From Bradyrhizobium sp. SRL28 (GTDB lineage: Bacteria; Pseudomonadota; Alphaproteobacteria; Rhizobiales; Xanthobacteraceae): a stretch of 50,815 nt of DNA. Under the pieces are notes generated by a model that saw nothing but the letters and a program-made list of their open reading frames with translations, did no database searches and had not been told where the DNA came from. Numbering within the stretch: the first letter of the stretch is position 1; the number at the start of each line of letters is the position of its first letter. This document shows positions 8,305-16,389 of the stretch, piece after piece. Location: contig NZ_JAHEAG010000040.1 in NCBI RefSeq assembly GCF_018596315.1, positions 1-50,815 of the forward strand, written 5' to 3'. Position numbers and translations under genes: made by a program.

Positions 8305-8598
8305 ATGGCGGATTTCCGCGCCACTCTCGCGGACGCTGCGCCAGCGCCTAACCTGGAACCACCGCTGGCTGCATTGTGGTGGGCCGCCAAGGGCGACTGG
8401 GACCGTGCGCACAAGATCGTGCAGGACGAGAGTGACGCGAATTCAGCCTGGGTGCATGCCTATCTGCACCGGGTGGAAGGCGATCTCGGCAATGCCGGTT
8501 ACTGGTACCGCCAGGCCGGCCAGCCGGTGGCGAAGGATTCTCTGGAAGCCGAATGGGAGCGGATCGTGTCCGCGCTGCTCGGGAGTGGAAAAGCATGA
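8305..8598 (+). CDS. Conserved small protein between gatA and gatB (97 aa)
   Basis: A 97-residue soluble protein whose core LWWAAKGDWDRAHKIVQDE, followed by AWVHAYLHRVEGDLGNAGYW, resembles a widespread family of short tetratricopeptide-like proteins of unknown function. The helix pairs, with Trp and Tyr at packing positions, suggest a small helical hairpin repeat. It starts two bases after the gatA stop codon and its own stop overlaps the gatB start (ATGA), so it is wedged in the operon with translational coupling on the downstream side. A role in GatCAB assembly or regulation is inference from position only. Confidence 0.85.
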   Translation: MADFRATLADAAPAPNLEPPLAALWWAAKGDWDRAHKIVQDESDANSAWVHAYLHRVEGDLGNAGYWYRQAGQPVAKDSLEAEWERIVSALLGSGKA

Positions 8599-10079
8599 AC
8601 GCGACGGTCAAACCGGGAAAACTGATCAAGGGCCAGACCGGCGACTGGGAAGTCGTGATCGGCATGGAGATCCACGCCCAGGTCACCTCGAAGTCAAAAC
8701 TGTTCTCCGGCGCCTCGACCGAGTTCGGCGGCGAGCCGAATAGCCATGTCTCGCTGGTCGACGCCGCGATGCCGGGCATGTTGCCCGTGATCAATGAAGA
8801 GTGCGTCCGCCAGGCGGTGCGCACGGGGCTTGGCCTCAACGCGCAGATCAACCTGCGCTCGGTGTTCGACCGCAAGAACTATTTCTATGCGGACTCGCCG
8901 CAGGGCTACCAGATCAGCCAGTACAAGTCGCCGATCGTGGGCGAGGGCGAGGTCGTGGTCGAACTGGACGGCGGCAAAACCGCCACTGTCGGGATCGAGC
9001 GGCTCCATCTGGAACAGGACGCCGGCAAACTGCTGCATGACCAGTCACCGACCATGTCCTATGTCGACCTCAACCGGTGCGGCGTGGCGCTGATGGAAAT
9101 CGTGTCAAAACCGGACATCCGCGATGCCGAACAGGCCAAGGCCTATGTGACCAAGCTGCGTTCGATCCTGCGCTATCTCGGCACCTGCGACGGCGACATG
9201 GAGAAGGGTTCACTGCGCGCCGACGTGAACGTTTCCGTGCGCAAGCCAGGCGGTCCGCTCGGCACCCGCTGCGAAATCAAGAACATGAACTCGATCAACT
9301 TCATCGGCCAGGCGATCGAGTACGAGGCGCGGCGCCAGATCGAGATCATCGAGGATGGCGGCACGATCGACCAGGAAACGCGGCTGTTCGACCCCAACAA
9401 GGGCGAGACGCGCTCGATGCGCTCCAAGGAAGAAGCGCATGACTATCGCTATTTCCCGGATCCGGATCTGCTGCCGCTCGAGTTCACGCAAGGCTATGTC
9501 GATGAGCTCAAGGCGGATCTGCCGGAACTGCCGGACCAGAAGAAGGCGCGCTTCATCGAGAGCCTCGGTCTGTCGCCCTACGATGCCGGCGTGCTGGTGG
9601 CCGAGCGCGAGAGCGCGGTGTTCTACGAAACCGTGCTCGCGGGCCTTGCCGACAAGGCGCGCGACGGCAAGCTCGCGGCCAATTGGGTGATCAACGAGCT
9701 GTTCGGGCGTCTTAACAAGGAAGGCCGCGATATCACCGGCTCGCCGGTGTCGGCGGCGCAGCTGGCTGCGATCGTCGGCCTGATCGGCGATGGCACGATA
9801 TCAGGCAAGATCGCCAAAGACCTGTTCGAGATCGTCTGGACCGAAGGCGGTGACCCGCGCGAGCTGGTCGAAGCGCGCGGCATGAAGCAGGTCACGGATT
9901 TGGGCGCGATCGAGAAGGTCGTCGACGACATCATCGCGGCCAATCCGGACAAGGTCGCGCAGGCGAAGGCCAAGCCGCAACTCGCCGGCTGGTTCGTCGG
10001 CCAGGTGATGAAGCAGTCGGGCGGCAAGGCCAACCCGCAGGCGGTCAACGACCTCTTGAAGGCGAAGCTCGGCATCTGA
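8595..10079 (+). CDS. gatB: Aspartyl/glutamyl-tRNA amidotransferase subunit B
   Basis: A 494-residue GatB, the kinase and amidotransferase subunit that phosphorylates the tRNA-bound Glu or Asp and accepts ammonia through a tunnel from GatA. The N-terminal WEVVIGMEIHAQVTSKSKLF, the DRKNYFYADSPQGYQISQ segment and the LHLEQDAGKL motif are classical for the catalytic cradle, and the C-terminal YqeY-like tail domain ends in NDLLKAKLGI. The start at 8595 is chosen because it follows the cradle alignment and overlaps the stop of the preceding gene by four bases. Last gene of the operon. Confidence 0.98.
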   Translation: MNATVKPGKLIKGQTGDWEVVIGMEIHAQVTSKSKLFSGASTEFGGEPNSHVSLVDAAMPGMLPVINEECVRQAVRTGLGLNAQINLRSVFDRKNYFYADSPQGYQISQYKSPIVGEGEVVVELDGGKTATVGIERLHLEQDAGKLLHDQSPTMSYVDLNRCGVALMEIVSKPDIRDAEQAKAYVTKLRSILRYLGTCDGDMEKGSLRADVNVSVRKPGGPLGTRCEIKNMNSINFIGQAIEYEARRQIEIIEDGGTIDQETRLFDPNKGETRSMRSKEEAHDYRYFPDPDLLPLEFTQGYVDELKADLPELPDQKKARFIESLGLSPYDAGVLVAERESAVFYETVLAGLADKARDGKLAANWVINELFGRLNKEGRDITGSPVSAAQLAAIVGLIGDGTISGKIAKDLFEIVWTEGGDPRELVEARGMKQVTDLGAIEKVVDDIIAANPDKVAQAKAKPQLAGWFVGQVMKQSGGKANPQAVNDLLKAKLGI

Positions 10080-10646
10080 ATTGTCCCGTAACGGGACGCT
10101 TGCAGCGTTGGTAACATCGCGATCGATGCGCGCGTGTGCACATCGATCGTCCATCGCAATCCAAAAATTCCCCATAGCGACTGCAAGCGCGCGTCCGAAT
10201 CGGTGGTCGCGATTCGTCCGGAAAATTCATTTTTGGCGAGCGTCGGGGCGCGTCCGGCGCTGTGACCATGAAAATTTTTTTATTGCCAAATTTCGCGACT
10301 CAGAGTCCGTGCGCACGGCTTTTTCACAGAATCATTGAGTCGCTACGACACTGATGTTCATCGATCATCATGATCGTGAGTTCAAAAAAACGCTGCAGTA
10401 AAAGCGATTCCTGCAATATTGACGAACGTCGACGGTCGTCATCGCGATACTTTTTGCATTAGGGCGCGAGCATGTTGCGACGTCGTCGACATCGGCGCTT
10501 CGCGCACTCCGACTTTGCTGCGTCAACACTTCCTTAAGCGGGAAGCTGTTTTTTTGAATGCGTTGGTGTATTCGGGATGTAGTGCATCTCGATTCCCGAG
10601 TGCACGCAGCAGACTAAAGCCATCTCACTTACATTAGGAGGGCAAC
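10080..10646. other. 567-base gene-free region upstream of the lysine-rich peptide
   Basis: No convincing protein frame. It is richer in A+T than its surroundings, with several A or T runs (around 10271-10278, 10384-10390 and 10548-10556). Just after gatB is a short dyad GTCCCGT/ACGGGAC (10083-10097) without a T-tract. At 10362-10376 is a perfect palindrome CGATCAT-C-ATGATCG. The region ends with a strong AGGAGGG ribosome site for the 30-residue peptide. It may be a long regulated leader. Confidence 0.5.
10362..10376. promoter_or_regulatory. 15-bp perfect palindrome in the leader region
   Basis: CGATCAT at 10362-10368 and its complement ATGATCG at 10370-10376 flank one central base. It lies about 270 bases before the lysine-rich peptide gene, in A+T-richer DNA. 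A protein-binding site is possible; nothing identifies the factor. Confidence 0.3.
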
Positions 10647-10739
10647 ATGGCCAAGAAAGCTAAGAAGGCAAAGAAGGCGAAGAGCGCAGTGAAGAAGACT
10701 GCGAAGAAGACCCGCAAGGTCGCCAAGAAGAAGAAGTAA
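10647..10739 (+). CDS. 30-residue lysine-rich histone H1-tail-like peptide
   Basis: A 30-codon gene starting at the ATG at 10647, six bases after a strong AGGAGGG Shine-Dalgarno. The product begins MAKKAKKAKKAKSAVKKTAK and consists almost entirely of Lys and Ala with a few Ser, Thr, Val and Arg; more than half of all residues are Lys. This composition is that of bacterial histone H1-like (HctB/AlgP-type) tails, which bind DNA non-specifically. Lysine codons are mostly AAG, as in neighbouring genes, so the frame is under normal codon use. DNA or RNA binding is inferred from charge alone. A TGCCGGC/GCCGGCA hairpin follows at 10758-10779. Confidence 0.7.
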   Translation: MAKKAKKAKKAKSAVKKTAKKTRKVAKKKK

Positions 10740-11597
10740 CTTCGCTTCTCCAAGAATTGCCGGCGGCTTGATGCCGGCACGTCACACGAGCCCCGGATAA
10801 AAATCTGAAGGCTCTGGTCGACGAAAGAGGGTGTCGGCGAGACATCAGGTCAAACGGCTGGATCGTATTGCGAGGGAGTTCGCTTCTTCAAAACCGGTCC
10901 GGCAGAAGAAACAAGTTTTTCTTCGTTCGGTGCGGGTGTCCTTAACCACCCGCAGTTTCACCGGGCCCAAAAGCCCGGAATGAAATCTGGTCCTGACGTG
11001 TTCGCCGACGCCCTCGTTCCCCGGAACGCCCCTGTTCCCCGGAACGGCCCGCTCTAGCCGGAGCGCTCCGATGGCCGACGCATCAGACGTCCGGCGCTAA
11101 AGTCTTCCCCGATTCATCATTGATCATTCGCAGGAGCCGGTTGCTTCGCTTCCACCTGTTGTTCCAGGCGCGCCGGCGTTCGCGAATTCGGTATCCGCAG
11201 CGCCCGGTGAATTCCCGAATGGTGGCAGAAGCTGCTCGACGCTCGATCATTGGCTGGAACCCGTCATGGCGCGGCGTGTCGCGCCGTCCGGTGACGAATG
11301 GTGACGACACCGACCTTGCAACAATGGTTATCGTTCTGCGAAACCGCAGGGTAAACCGAACTTCACGATTGGCAACTTCTCCCTGTGCCGCAGGCATTTC
11401 TGCGATTTCGCGTTAGACAGCGCGATGCGCGCGTTTACATCCCGTTCATCGCGAACTTTAAACTGCCCTTCAAATTTGATCGGTCATGATCCTCCCAACA
11501 ACAGACCGGAAAACGGCGTTGGGGATGACAGGCGTTTCAACAGTGGACAGGGGCCGCACTCGGGGGAGGGCGGCAACGATAAAAAGGGGAGCTACGG
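10740..11597. other. 858-base region with a cluster of hairpins, no clear gene
   Basis: Open frames on both strands in the second half have no recognisable composition, ribosome site or family. The first 320 bases hold consecutive dyads: TGCCGGC/GCCGGCA (10758-10779), TGCGGGTG/CACCCGCA (10931-10954), CCGGGC/GCCCGG (10961-10978) and two copies of GTTCCCCGGAACG (11016-11028 and 11034-11046). A structured RNA or a protein-binding array is possible. The last 150 bases lead into the Sel1-repeat gene. Confidence 0.45.
11016..11046. repeat. Twin 13-bp near-palindromic direct repeats
   Basis: GTTCCCCGGAACG occurs twice, at 11016-11028 and 11034-11046, with starts 18 bases apart. Each unit is itself a dyad, GTTCC and GGAAC around CC. 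The arrangement suggests paired binding sites or paired small hairpins. The factor and the target gene are unknown. Confidence 0.6.
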
Positions 11598-11864
11598 ATG
11601 TTTCAGGGGCAAATTGATCTCGACACGGCCGTTGCAGTGGAGGCGACGGCGATCCCGGACGTGCTGTTCGAGCGCGGCCTGTACTGGGCGAGCGGCCGTT
11701 CCGGCGTGGTGAATCTGGTCGCGGCCCACAAATGGTTCAATCTTGCCGCGCTGAAGGGACGCGCGGATGCCATCTCCATGCGCCGCGAGGTCGCCGCGAT
11801 GATGTCGGATGCCGAAATCGCGACCGCTCAGCGCGAAGCGCGGGCCTGGATGACCGCGCATTGA
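11598..11864 (+). CDS. Small Sel1-repeat protein (88 aa)
   Basis: An 88-residue protein with one recognisable Sel1-like repeat, LVAAHKWFNLAALKG near residues 40-54, preceded by a half repeat (AIPDVLFERGLYWASGR) and followed by a helix ending in ARAWMTAH, as in many bradyrhizobial Sel1 proteins. There is no signal peptide. Sel1 repeats are helical protein-interaction modules; no enzyme activity is expected. The ATG at 11598 follows a GGGGAG ribosome site. It appears monocistronic and is convergent with the broken DUF1186 gene downstream. Confidence 0.8.
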   Translation: MFQGQIDLDTAVAVEATAIPDVLFERGLYWASGRSGVVNLVAAHKWFNLAALKGRADAISMRREVAAMMSDAEIATAQREARAWMTAH

Positions 11865-11882
11865 GGCTTCGGCCGGCCGGCG

Positions 11883-12497
11883 TCACGCCGGCGGCTCGCC
11901 ATTGGCAAGGCAGCATTTCTTGGCCTTCTTGCCGCTCCCGCAGGGGCATGGATCGTTGCGTCCGACGTGACGCCAGGGATTCCTGACCGGCTCGTTCGGA
12001 TACGCGAAATCGGTCCACGGGGCTTTCTCGCCGTCCTCGTCGAAGACGTCTTCGGTGCCGCGCGTCCAATCCAGCGACACGAGCACATCGTCGATGTAAC
12101 CGAGGTTGCGTTGCGTGAACCGGTCGATGTCGTCGGGCGTGCGTTCGGCTTCGGCAAGGTCCTCCTCGAACTGAGGACGATCAATCCATTCTACGGGTAT
12201 GCGGTCTGGCGCAGGAGCGGCTGTCAGGCTTCTCGGTCACGCGCAGCGCCGAGGATATGAAGCCCGCGGAACAGCAGCAGGCTTTCGTCGTCCGACAATT
12301 CCTTGCCATCTGCAGCCCGCAGCAGAACGGCGCGCAATTTCGGCGCGGCTTCCTCGATTCTCAGTGTGCACATTCCGACGGCGAAGTCCGGCAGCTTTCG
12401 TTCCGTCGCGACGGCATGAAGGTAGTCTTCGATCGGGCCGAGATCAGGGGTTTTCTCGCCGTCGCCAAGAGATCGCTTCGAGTTCTTCCTTTTTCAT
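11883..12497 (-). pseudogene. Decayed DUF1186 / SEC-C zinc-motif protein
   Basis: Minus-strand coding remnants lie in two pieces. The 5' piece starts at an ATG at 12497 (MKKEELEAIS), needs a frameshift within its first dozen codons, then reads DLGPIEDYLHAVATERKLPD and on to LSDDESLLLFRGLHILGAAR before a stop at 12224. The 3' piece, in another frame, reads VEWIDRPQFEEDLAEAERTP and continues to the SEC-C zinc motif RNDPCPCGSGKKAKKCCL. In intact DUF1186 proteins, as I recall them, these are the N- and C-terminal ends of one protein of about 250-300 residues, so roughly 100 central residues are missing and the frame is broken at least twice. A shorter translated SEC-C protein from the 3' piece cannot be excluded. 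Confidence 0.6.
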
Positions 12498-12684
12498 GCT
12501 GCGCTCCACTGCATGTTGCGAAGGCGATGCCGATCGGATGCTCTCCCGGCCGCAAGAGACGATCCAGCATCGCCGCAAATGGCGCAATGGTACTGGTTAA
12601 GAGCGGACCTTCGAAAGGCGTTGGACTTACCAATTCGCCCGGTGCACAAGAATCCCTGGATCGAACTGGGAAGACGAAGGCGAC

Positions 12685-13224
12685 ATGCAGCTGTTGCTGA
12701 TTACCGGGCCCGCGGGCGTAGGCAAATCCACGCTGAGCTGGGAAATGAGCGCGCAACTCGCCGCAGCTCAAGTTGCTCATGCCGTTATCGAGACCGATGA
12801 GCTCGACAGGGTGTTCCCGCGTCCCAATGCCGACGAGCTTGATAGAATTCAGCCCGGTACGACTGACGTCAGCAGCATCAACCTGGCTGCGATCTGGTCG
12901 ACATACCGGGCGTTGGGGCACACGCGCCTGATCATGTCAGGCGTCATGATGCACCTGGATTTCGACAAACGATGGATACTTTCCGCCATACCCGAAGCGC
13001 AGATCACGGTAGTCCGTATGCTCGCCGCCGAGCCTATACTATTGGCGCGTCTTGCGCAGCGCGAGATAGGTTCTGGGGCGGACGAGCAGGCACAGCGCTC
13101 GCTTCGGCAAGCAAGGCGCATGGCGAACGAAGACGCCGAAGGCGTTATCGTTCTACCTACGGACGGCAAAGGACCTGCGGAACTTGCAGAGATAGCTCTT
13201 CAGAAAACTGGCTGGCTCACATAG
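12685..13224 (+). CDS. P-loop NTPase, small-molecule kinase-like
   Basis: A 179-residue soluble protein with a Walker A motif at its very start (LLITGPAGVGKSTLS, residues 4-18), followed by a nucleoside-kinase-like layout: the acidic VIETDELDRVF segment near residues 40-50 and a helix with arginines (LLARLAQREIGS) that could be a lid. It resembles the AAA_33/gluconate-kinase/APS-kinase group of P-loop kinases, whose substrates vary. It is not part of an evident operon and sits beside a decayed gene and a tRNA, so it may be accessory. Substrate unknown. Confidence 0.75.
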   Translation: MQLLLITGPAGVGKSTLSWEMSAQLAAAQVAHAVIETDELDRVFPRPNADELDRIQPGTTDVSSINLAAIWSTYRALGHTRLIMSGVMMHLDFDKRWILSAIPEAQITVVRMLAAEPILLARLAQREIGSGADEQAQRSLRQARRMANEDAEGVIVLPTDGKGPAELAEIALQKTGWLT

Positions 13225-13346
13225 GCAGCCAGGAAACTCCGACCAAGATATATCGGGCTGTAGTGTTGAATTGGCGGTTCGCGATGCCGCTTGGTGAGCG
13301 TGCGGTGATCGACGGCAATAGCGGGCTATAGAGGGAAATCGGCAAA

Positions 13347-13440
13347 TGGCGGAGCCGGAGGGATTCGAACCCTCGATAGGGCTTTACAACCCTATAACGG
13401 TTTAGCAAACCGCCGCCTTCAGCCACTCGGCCACAGCTCC
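13347..13440 (-). tRNA. tRNA-Ser(GCT)
   Basis: On the minus strand the sequence begins GGAGCTGTGGCCGAGTGG and ends with CGGCTCC, discriminator G and an encoded CCA. The anticodon loop TTTGCTAAA gives anticodon GCT, reading AGC and AGT serine codons. The long variable arm with stem ATAGGG/CCCTAT is the class II hallmark of tRNA-Ser, and the T-arm GGGTTCGAATCCC is intact. No integrase or duplicated 3' end was seen next to it. Confidence 0.97.
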
Positions 13441-14400
13441 ATGGGGGCGGATATGCCTGACGCGAGGGCCAGCCGCAAGCGGCAGATTCAGATTACGTCG
13501 GGGCCATTTAGAGGCGCCGGTGCTTCGCGCGCATTCCTCATGAGCGGCCGATATCCGGTATCCCGCGTTTAGGCGCAACTTTTCCGGGCCCTGCGGTCTC
13601 GATAACACGCCGACGGCCCGGCATCGGCACGGCATGCGCGACGCTAGACCCGATCCCCGCGCCGAGTTTTCGCCGCGTGTTTGCCTCACGCCGCGTCGAA
13701 ATCGCGCGAAATTGATTCGATTCCGCCGGCGGACCGATTCGCTCCCACGCAAAATCACGGTTCCGGATCACGGCGCGCGAGCGGGGATGTGCCGCACTCC
13801 ATGAATGCATTTGATCCTGAGAAATGTCGGGCTTCCATCATCTTTCGTCGGTTTTTTGCCCTGGTTGACCGTCCGTCGACGGTGAGGCGCCCGTCGCGGC
13901 CTGCGATGAGCCTCGTCCATTGACTCTATAAGGGGTGCGTAATCACTCGCTGCGGATTCGGCGACCTCGCCCTTCGATTCGATGCGCGAGAGGCACGCCG
14001 GCGGGCACGGGCCGCTTGTTGCGGTGCCCACCAACAATCGGAGTGTCAAGTGGAGCTATTCTAAATTATCGAATAGAAACAATATCTTGCAGCGAAACCT
14101 CGATCACAAACACGTGTTATTTGTGCAACACCCTTCGGAAAACGGGCGGAGTTGGGCCGCTCCGAGCGGTTCCTTTATTGCGTGTGCAGAAGTCCTCGGT
14201 AATTGTGATCACGCGACGGAGGGGGGCATCCCGAGGTCGTCCCGTTTTAGGTGGTTCGCTTAAGTCCCTCGCGTTCATGCGGGAGTGTCCGAAGGCGCGA
14301 AGCGACTAGCGGGTTTCAGGGGATTAAGGGAACCAACCTTAGGGTGTCATGCACCCAGCGGATCCGGAACCTTCCCTACAGAGCAACTTGGAGGTTTAAC
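13441..14400. other. 960-base region between tRNA-Ser and the porin gene, probable long porin leader
   Basis: I find no convincing gene. Frames on both strands are rich in Arg, Pro and Ser and lack ribosome sites. The stretch 14030-14110 is unusually A+T-rich for this genome and contains the dyad CTATTC/GAATAG (14056-14061 and 14071-14076). The final 60 bases carry the ribosome site GGAGG for the porin. An upstream activating region, a long 5' leader or a small RNA could be here. Confidence 0.45.
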
Positions 14401-15999
14401 ATGAAGATGGTTAAGAGCCTTATTCTCGGCTCAGCGGCGGGTCTGATCGCCATGAGTGGAGCTCAGGCGGCCGATCTTCCCGTCAAGGCCAAAGCGGTCG
14501 AGTACGTGAGGATCTGCTCCCTGTATGGCGCGGGTTTCTTCTATATCCCGGGCACCGACACCTGCATCAAGCTGGGTGGTTACGTTCGCGTCGACACCAC
14601 GTTCAATACCGGCGCTGGTGCCTACGGCAATCCGGCGTATGCCGGCGATGCGGGCCAAGGCAATCGCTACCGCGATTACTTCCTCTCCCGTTCCCGTATG
14701 GCAATCACGGTTGATACCCGCACTGCCACCGAATACGGCGTAGTCCGCACCTTCGGTCAGGGCGACTTCCAGTTCAACAACTTCGGATCGAGCAATCCGG
14801 CCGCGCTCACCGCGTTCCCGGCCGGCGCTTCTAATGCGCTCAACACCGCCGGCGGTGGTTACGTCGCTGTTGAAATGGTGTTCATCCAGTTCGCTGGTTT
14901 CACCTTCGGTAAGTCGGCTTCGGCCTACGCGACGCCTTGGAACGGCTATCCGGGCAACAACAACTCGTACCTGATGGGCGGCCCGGACTACGTGACCGGC
15001 GTCAACAACATCCAGTACACCGCGCAGTTCGGCAACGGCGTGTCGGCCACCATCGGCCTCGATGATCCGACCGTGTTCAACCGTACCTCCGTGCTGAACC
15101 TCGGCGTGGCCGCCACACCTGCAGGGTTTGCAGCGCTTGGTAGCCAAGCCACGGCCGCTGGTGCCAACGCTTACGGCGGCACCCATGTTCCGGACATCGC
15201 GGGTAACATCCGCGTCGACCAGGCTTGGGGTCTGTTCCAGATTGGCGGCATCCTGCATAACGTGAACGCTTCGTACAACGTCCTCGGCCTTGGCGGCGTT
15301 GCGACCCCTCTGTCGGAAATCTCCGGTCACCCCAGCGACAAGTGGGGCGGTGCTGTGACGGCTGCGTTGCAGATCAAGAACCTCCCGACCGGTGCGGGCG
15401 ACGATATCAAGATCGACGCAACGTACGCGAAGGGTAACACCAAGGCCGTGATCTCCACGAGCGGTGGCTCGCCGAGCTTCGCGATGTTCGGTAACACGGG
15501 CTTTGCGGGGGCGTATCAGAGCATTGGCTTTGGCCAAACGTCTGATGCGGTTTTCCTGCCCGGCTTCCTTACCGGCGGTGCTACCGGCGACCTCAAGCTG
15601 ACCGAAGCCTATGGTGTCCGTGGTGCGTTCAACCACAACTGGGATCCCTACTGGTCGTCCAGCCTCTGGGGCAGCTACGCGGCCGTGCGGTATAATGGCA
15701 GCGCAACCGACATCCTCAGCGCCAAGGGTCAGTTCTGCGCGAGCTTCAACTTCAACAAGACCGTGACTGCAGACTATACCTGCAACCCCGACTTCAACAT
15801 TGCCCAGGTTGGTGTGGTCACCCGTTGGACTCCCGTCAAGAACCTGACGTTCTCGGCTGAAGTCGGCGCGTTCTTCCTTGACCAGAAGTTCACTGGTGGG
15901 GCCATCTTGACTCCGGCGGTTCCGAAGCCGACCGCTCTCTACGAGTTCAGGGACCAGAGCACTGTATTCCTGAACGTTCGCGCTCAGCGTAACTTCTGA
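14401..15999 (+). CDS. Major outer-membrane porin (Porin_2 family)
   Basis: A 532-residue trimeric beta-barrel porin of the alphaproteobacterial Porin_2 (Omp2b-like) family. It has a Sec signal peptide, MKMVKSLILGSAAGLIAMSG then AQAADLP, followed by the highly conserved VRICSLYGAGFFYIPGTDTC and IKLGGYVRVD. The disulfide-prone Cys pair in this N-terminal segment is typical. The protein ends in an aromatic residue, QRNF, the outer-membrane insertion signature recognised by BamA. The start at 14401 has a GGAGG ribosome site; longer readings have none. A strong terminator follows directly, so it is monocistronic. Codon use is highly biased, consistent with abundant expression. Confidence 0.95.
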   Translation: MKMVKSLILGSAAGLIAMSGAQAADLPVKAKAVEYVRICSLYGAGFFYIPGTDTCIKLGGYVRVDTTFNTGAGAYGNPAYAGDAGQGNRYRDYFLSRSRMAITVDTRTATEYGVVRTFGQGDFQFNNFGSSNPAALTAFPAGASNALNTAGGGYVAVEMVFIQFAGFTFGKSASAYATPWNGYPGNNNSYLMGGPDYVTGVNNIQYTAQFGNGVSATIGLDDPTVFNRTSVLNLGVAATPAGFAALGSQATAAGANAYGGTHVPDIAGNIRVDQAWGLFQIGGILHNVNASYNVLGLGGVATPLSEISGHPSDKWGGAVTAALQIKNLPTGAGDDIKIDATYAKGNTKAVISTSGGSPSFAMFGNTGFAGAYQSIGFGQTSDAVFLPGFLTGGATGDLKLTEAYGVRGAFNHNWDPYWSSSLWGSYAAVRYNGSATDILSAKGQFCASFNFNKTVTADYTCNPDFNIAQVGVVTRWTPVKNLTFSAEVGAFFLDQKFTGGAILTPAVPKPTALYEFRDQSTVFLNVRAQRNF

Positions 16000-16028
16000 T
16001 CCCGAAAGACTTGAAACACTAAGGAGAA

Positions 16029-16060
16029 CCCCCGGCAGGCAACTGCCGGGGGTTTTTCTT
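16029..16060 (+). terminator. Rho-independent terminator of the porin gene
   Basis: CCCCCGGCAG (16029-16038), loop GCAA and CTGCCGGGGG (16043-16052) form a perfect 10-bp G+C-rich stem with a stable tetraloop, followed by TTTTTCTT. It lies 30 bases after the porin stop codon. Confidence 0.95.
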
Positions 16061-16088
16061 TGCCATACCAGTTGGACGGAAATTGCTG

Positions 16089-16345
16089 TCACGAAGACGG
16101 CAAGCTCGGCCAGCGAAGTCCTCTCGACGATGTGGCTGGTTCAGCAGGGCGCATGCCCTCAGCGGTGAGGACGTCAATGCGCGGAGTGGCTGCGCCGCGA
16201 AGGATACCGCCGCCATAGACGCCCAACTCGCCGTAGCCCAAATTGTCCGTGAGGATAACGACAATGTTGGGCTTCTTCGGCTGTTGCGCGGCGACGGGCC
16301 CGCTCGCAATCGTCATGGCGACGAGCGACGCCAGCGGACCGAGTC
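16089..16345 (-). pseudogene. Truncated arylsulfatase remnant
   Basis: The minus strand encodes only the beginning of an exported sulfatase: the end of a signal peptide (LASLVAMTIASGPVAAQ), then KKPNIVVILTDNLGYGELGV and TPRIDVLTAEGMR, closely similar to the same region of the sulfatase encoded at 17471-18961. Both ends are broken. The signal peptide has an in-frame stop upstream instead of a start codon, and homology stops just before the expected Cys-x-Pro/Ala-x-Arg active site, after which the frame runs into unrelated sequence. It has no active site and must be non-functional. It lies at the 3' end of the sulfatase operon and looks like a decayed paralogue. Confidence 0.85.
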
Positions 16346-16389
16346 AATTTGTTGCTATTGCGTTAATCGGTCGCGATAAGCGACCCACG

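Noticed and set aside
11016..11046. GGAAC and GTT elements as an EcfG general-stress promoter
   Set aside because: The required 16-17 base spacing between GGAAC and GTT is not met; only a 6-base gap is present.
11083..11416. Overlapping frames of about 100 codons on both strands upstream of the Sel1 gene
   Set aside because: Arg-rich composition, no ribosome site, no family resemblance; treated as non-coding.
13347..13440. Integration site of a genomic island at tRNA-Ser
   Set aside because: No integrase, no direct repeat of the tRNA 3' end and ordinary flanking genes.
13538..14049. Several 80-120 codon frames between tRNA-Ser and the porin
   Set aside because: No coding character, mutual overlap on opposite strands and no ribosome sites.
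14431..16092. A 553-codon open frame antisense to the porin gene
   Set aside because: It mirrors the strongly biased codon use of the porin, has no ribosome site, signal or recognisable domain, and crosses the porin terminator.
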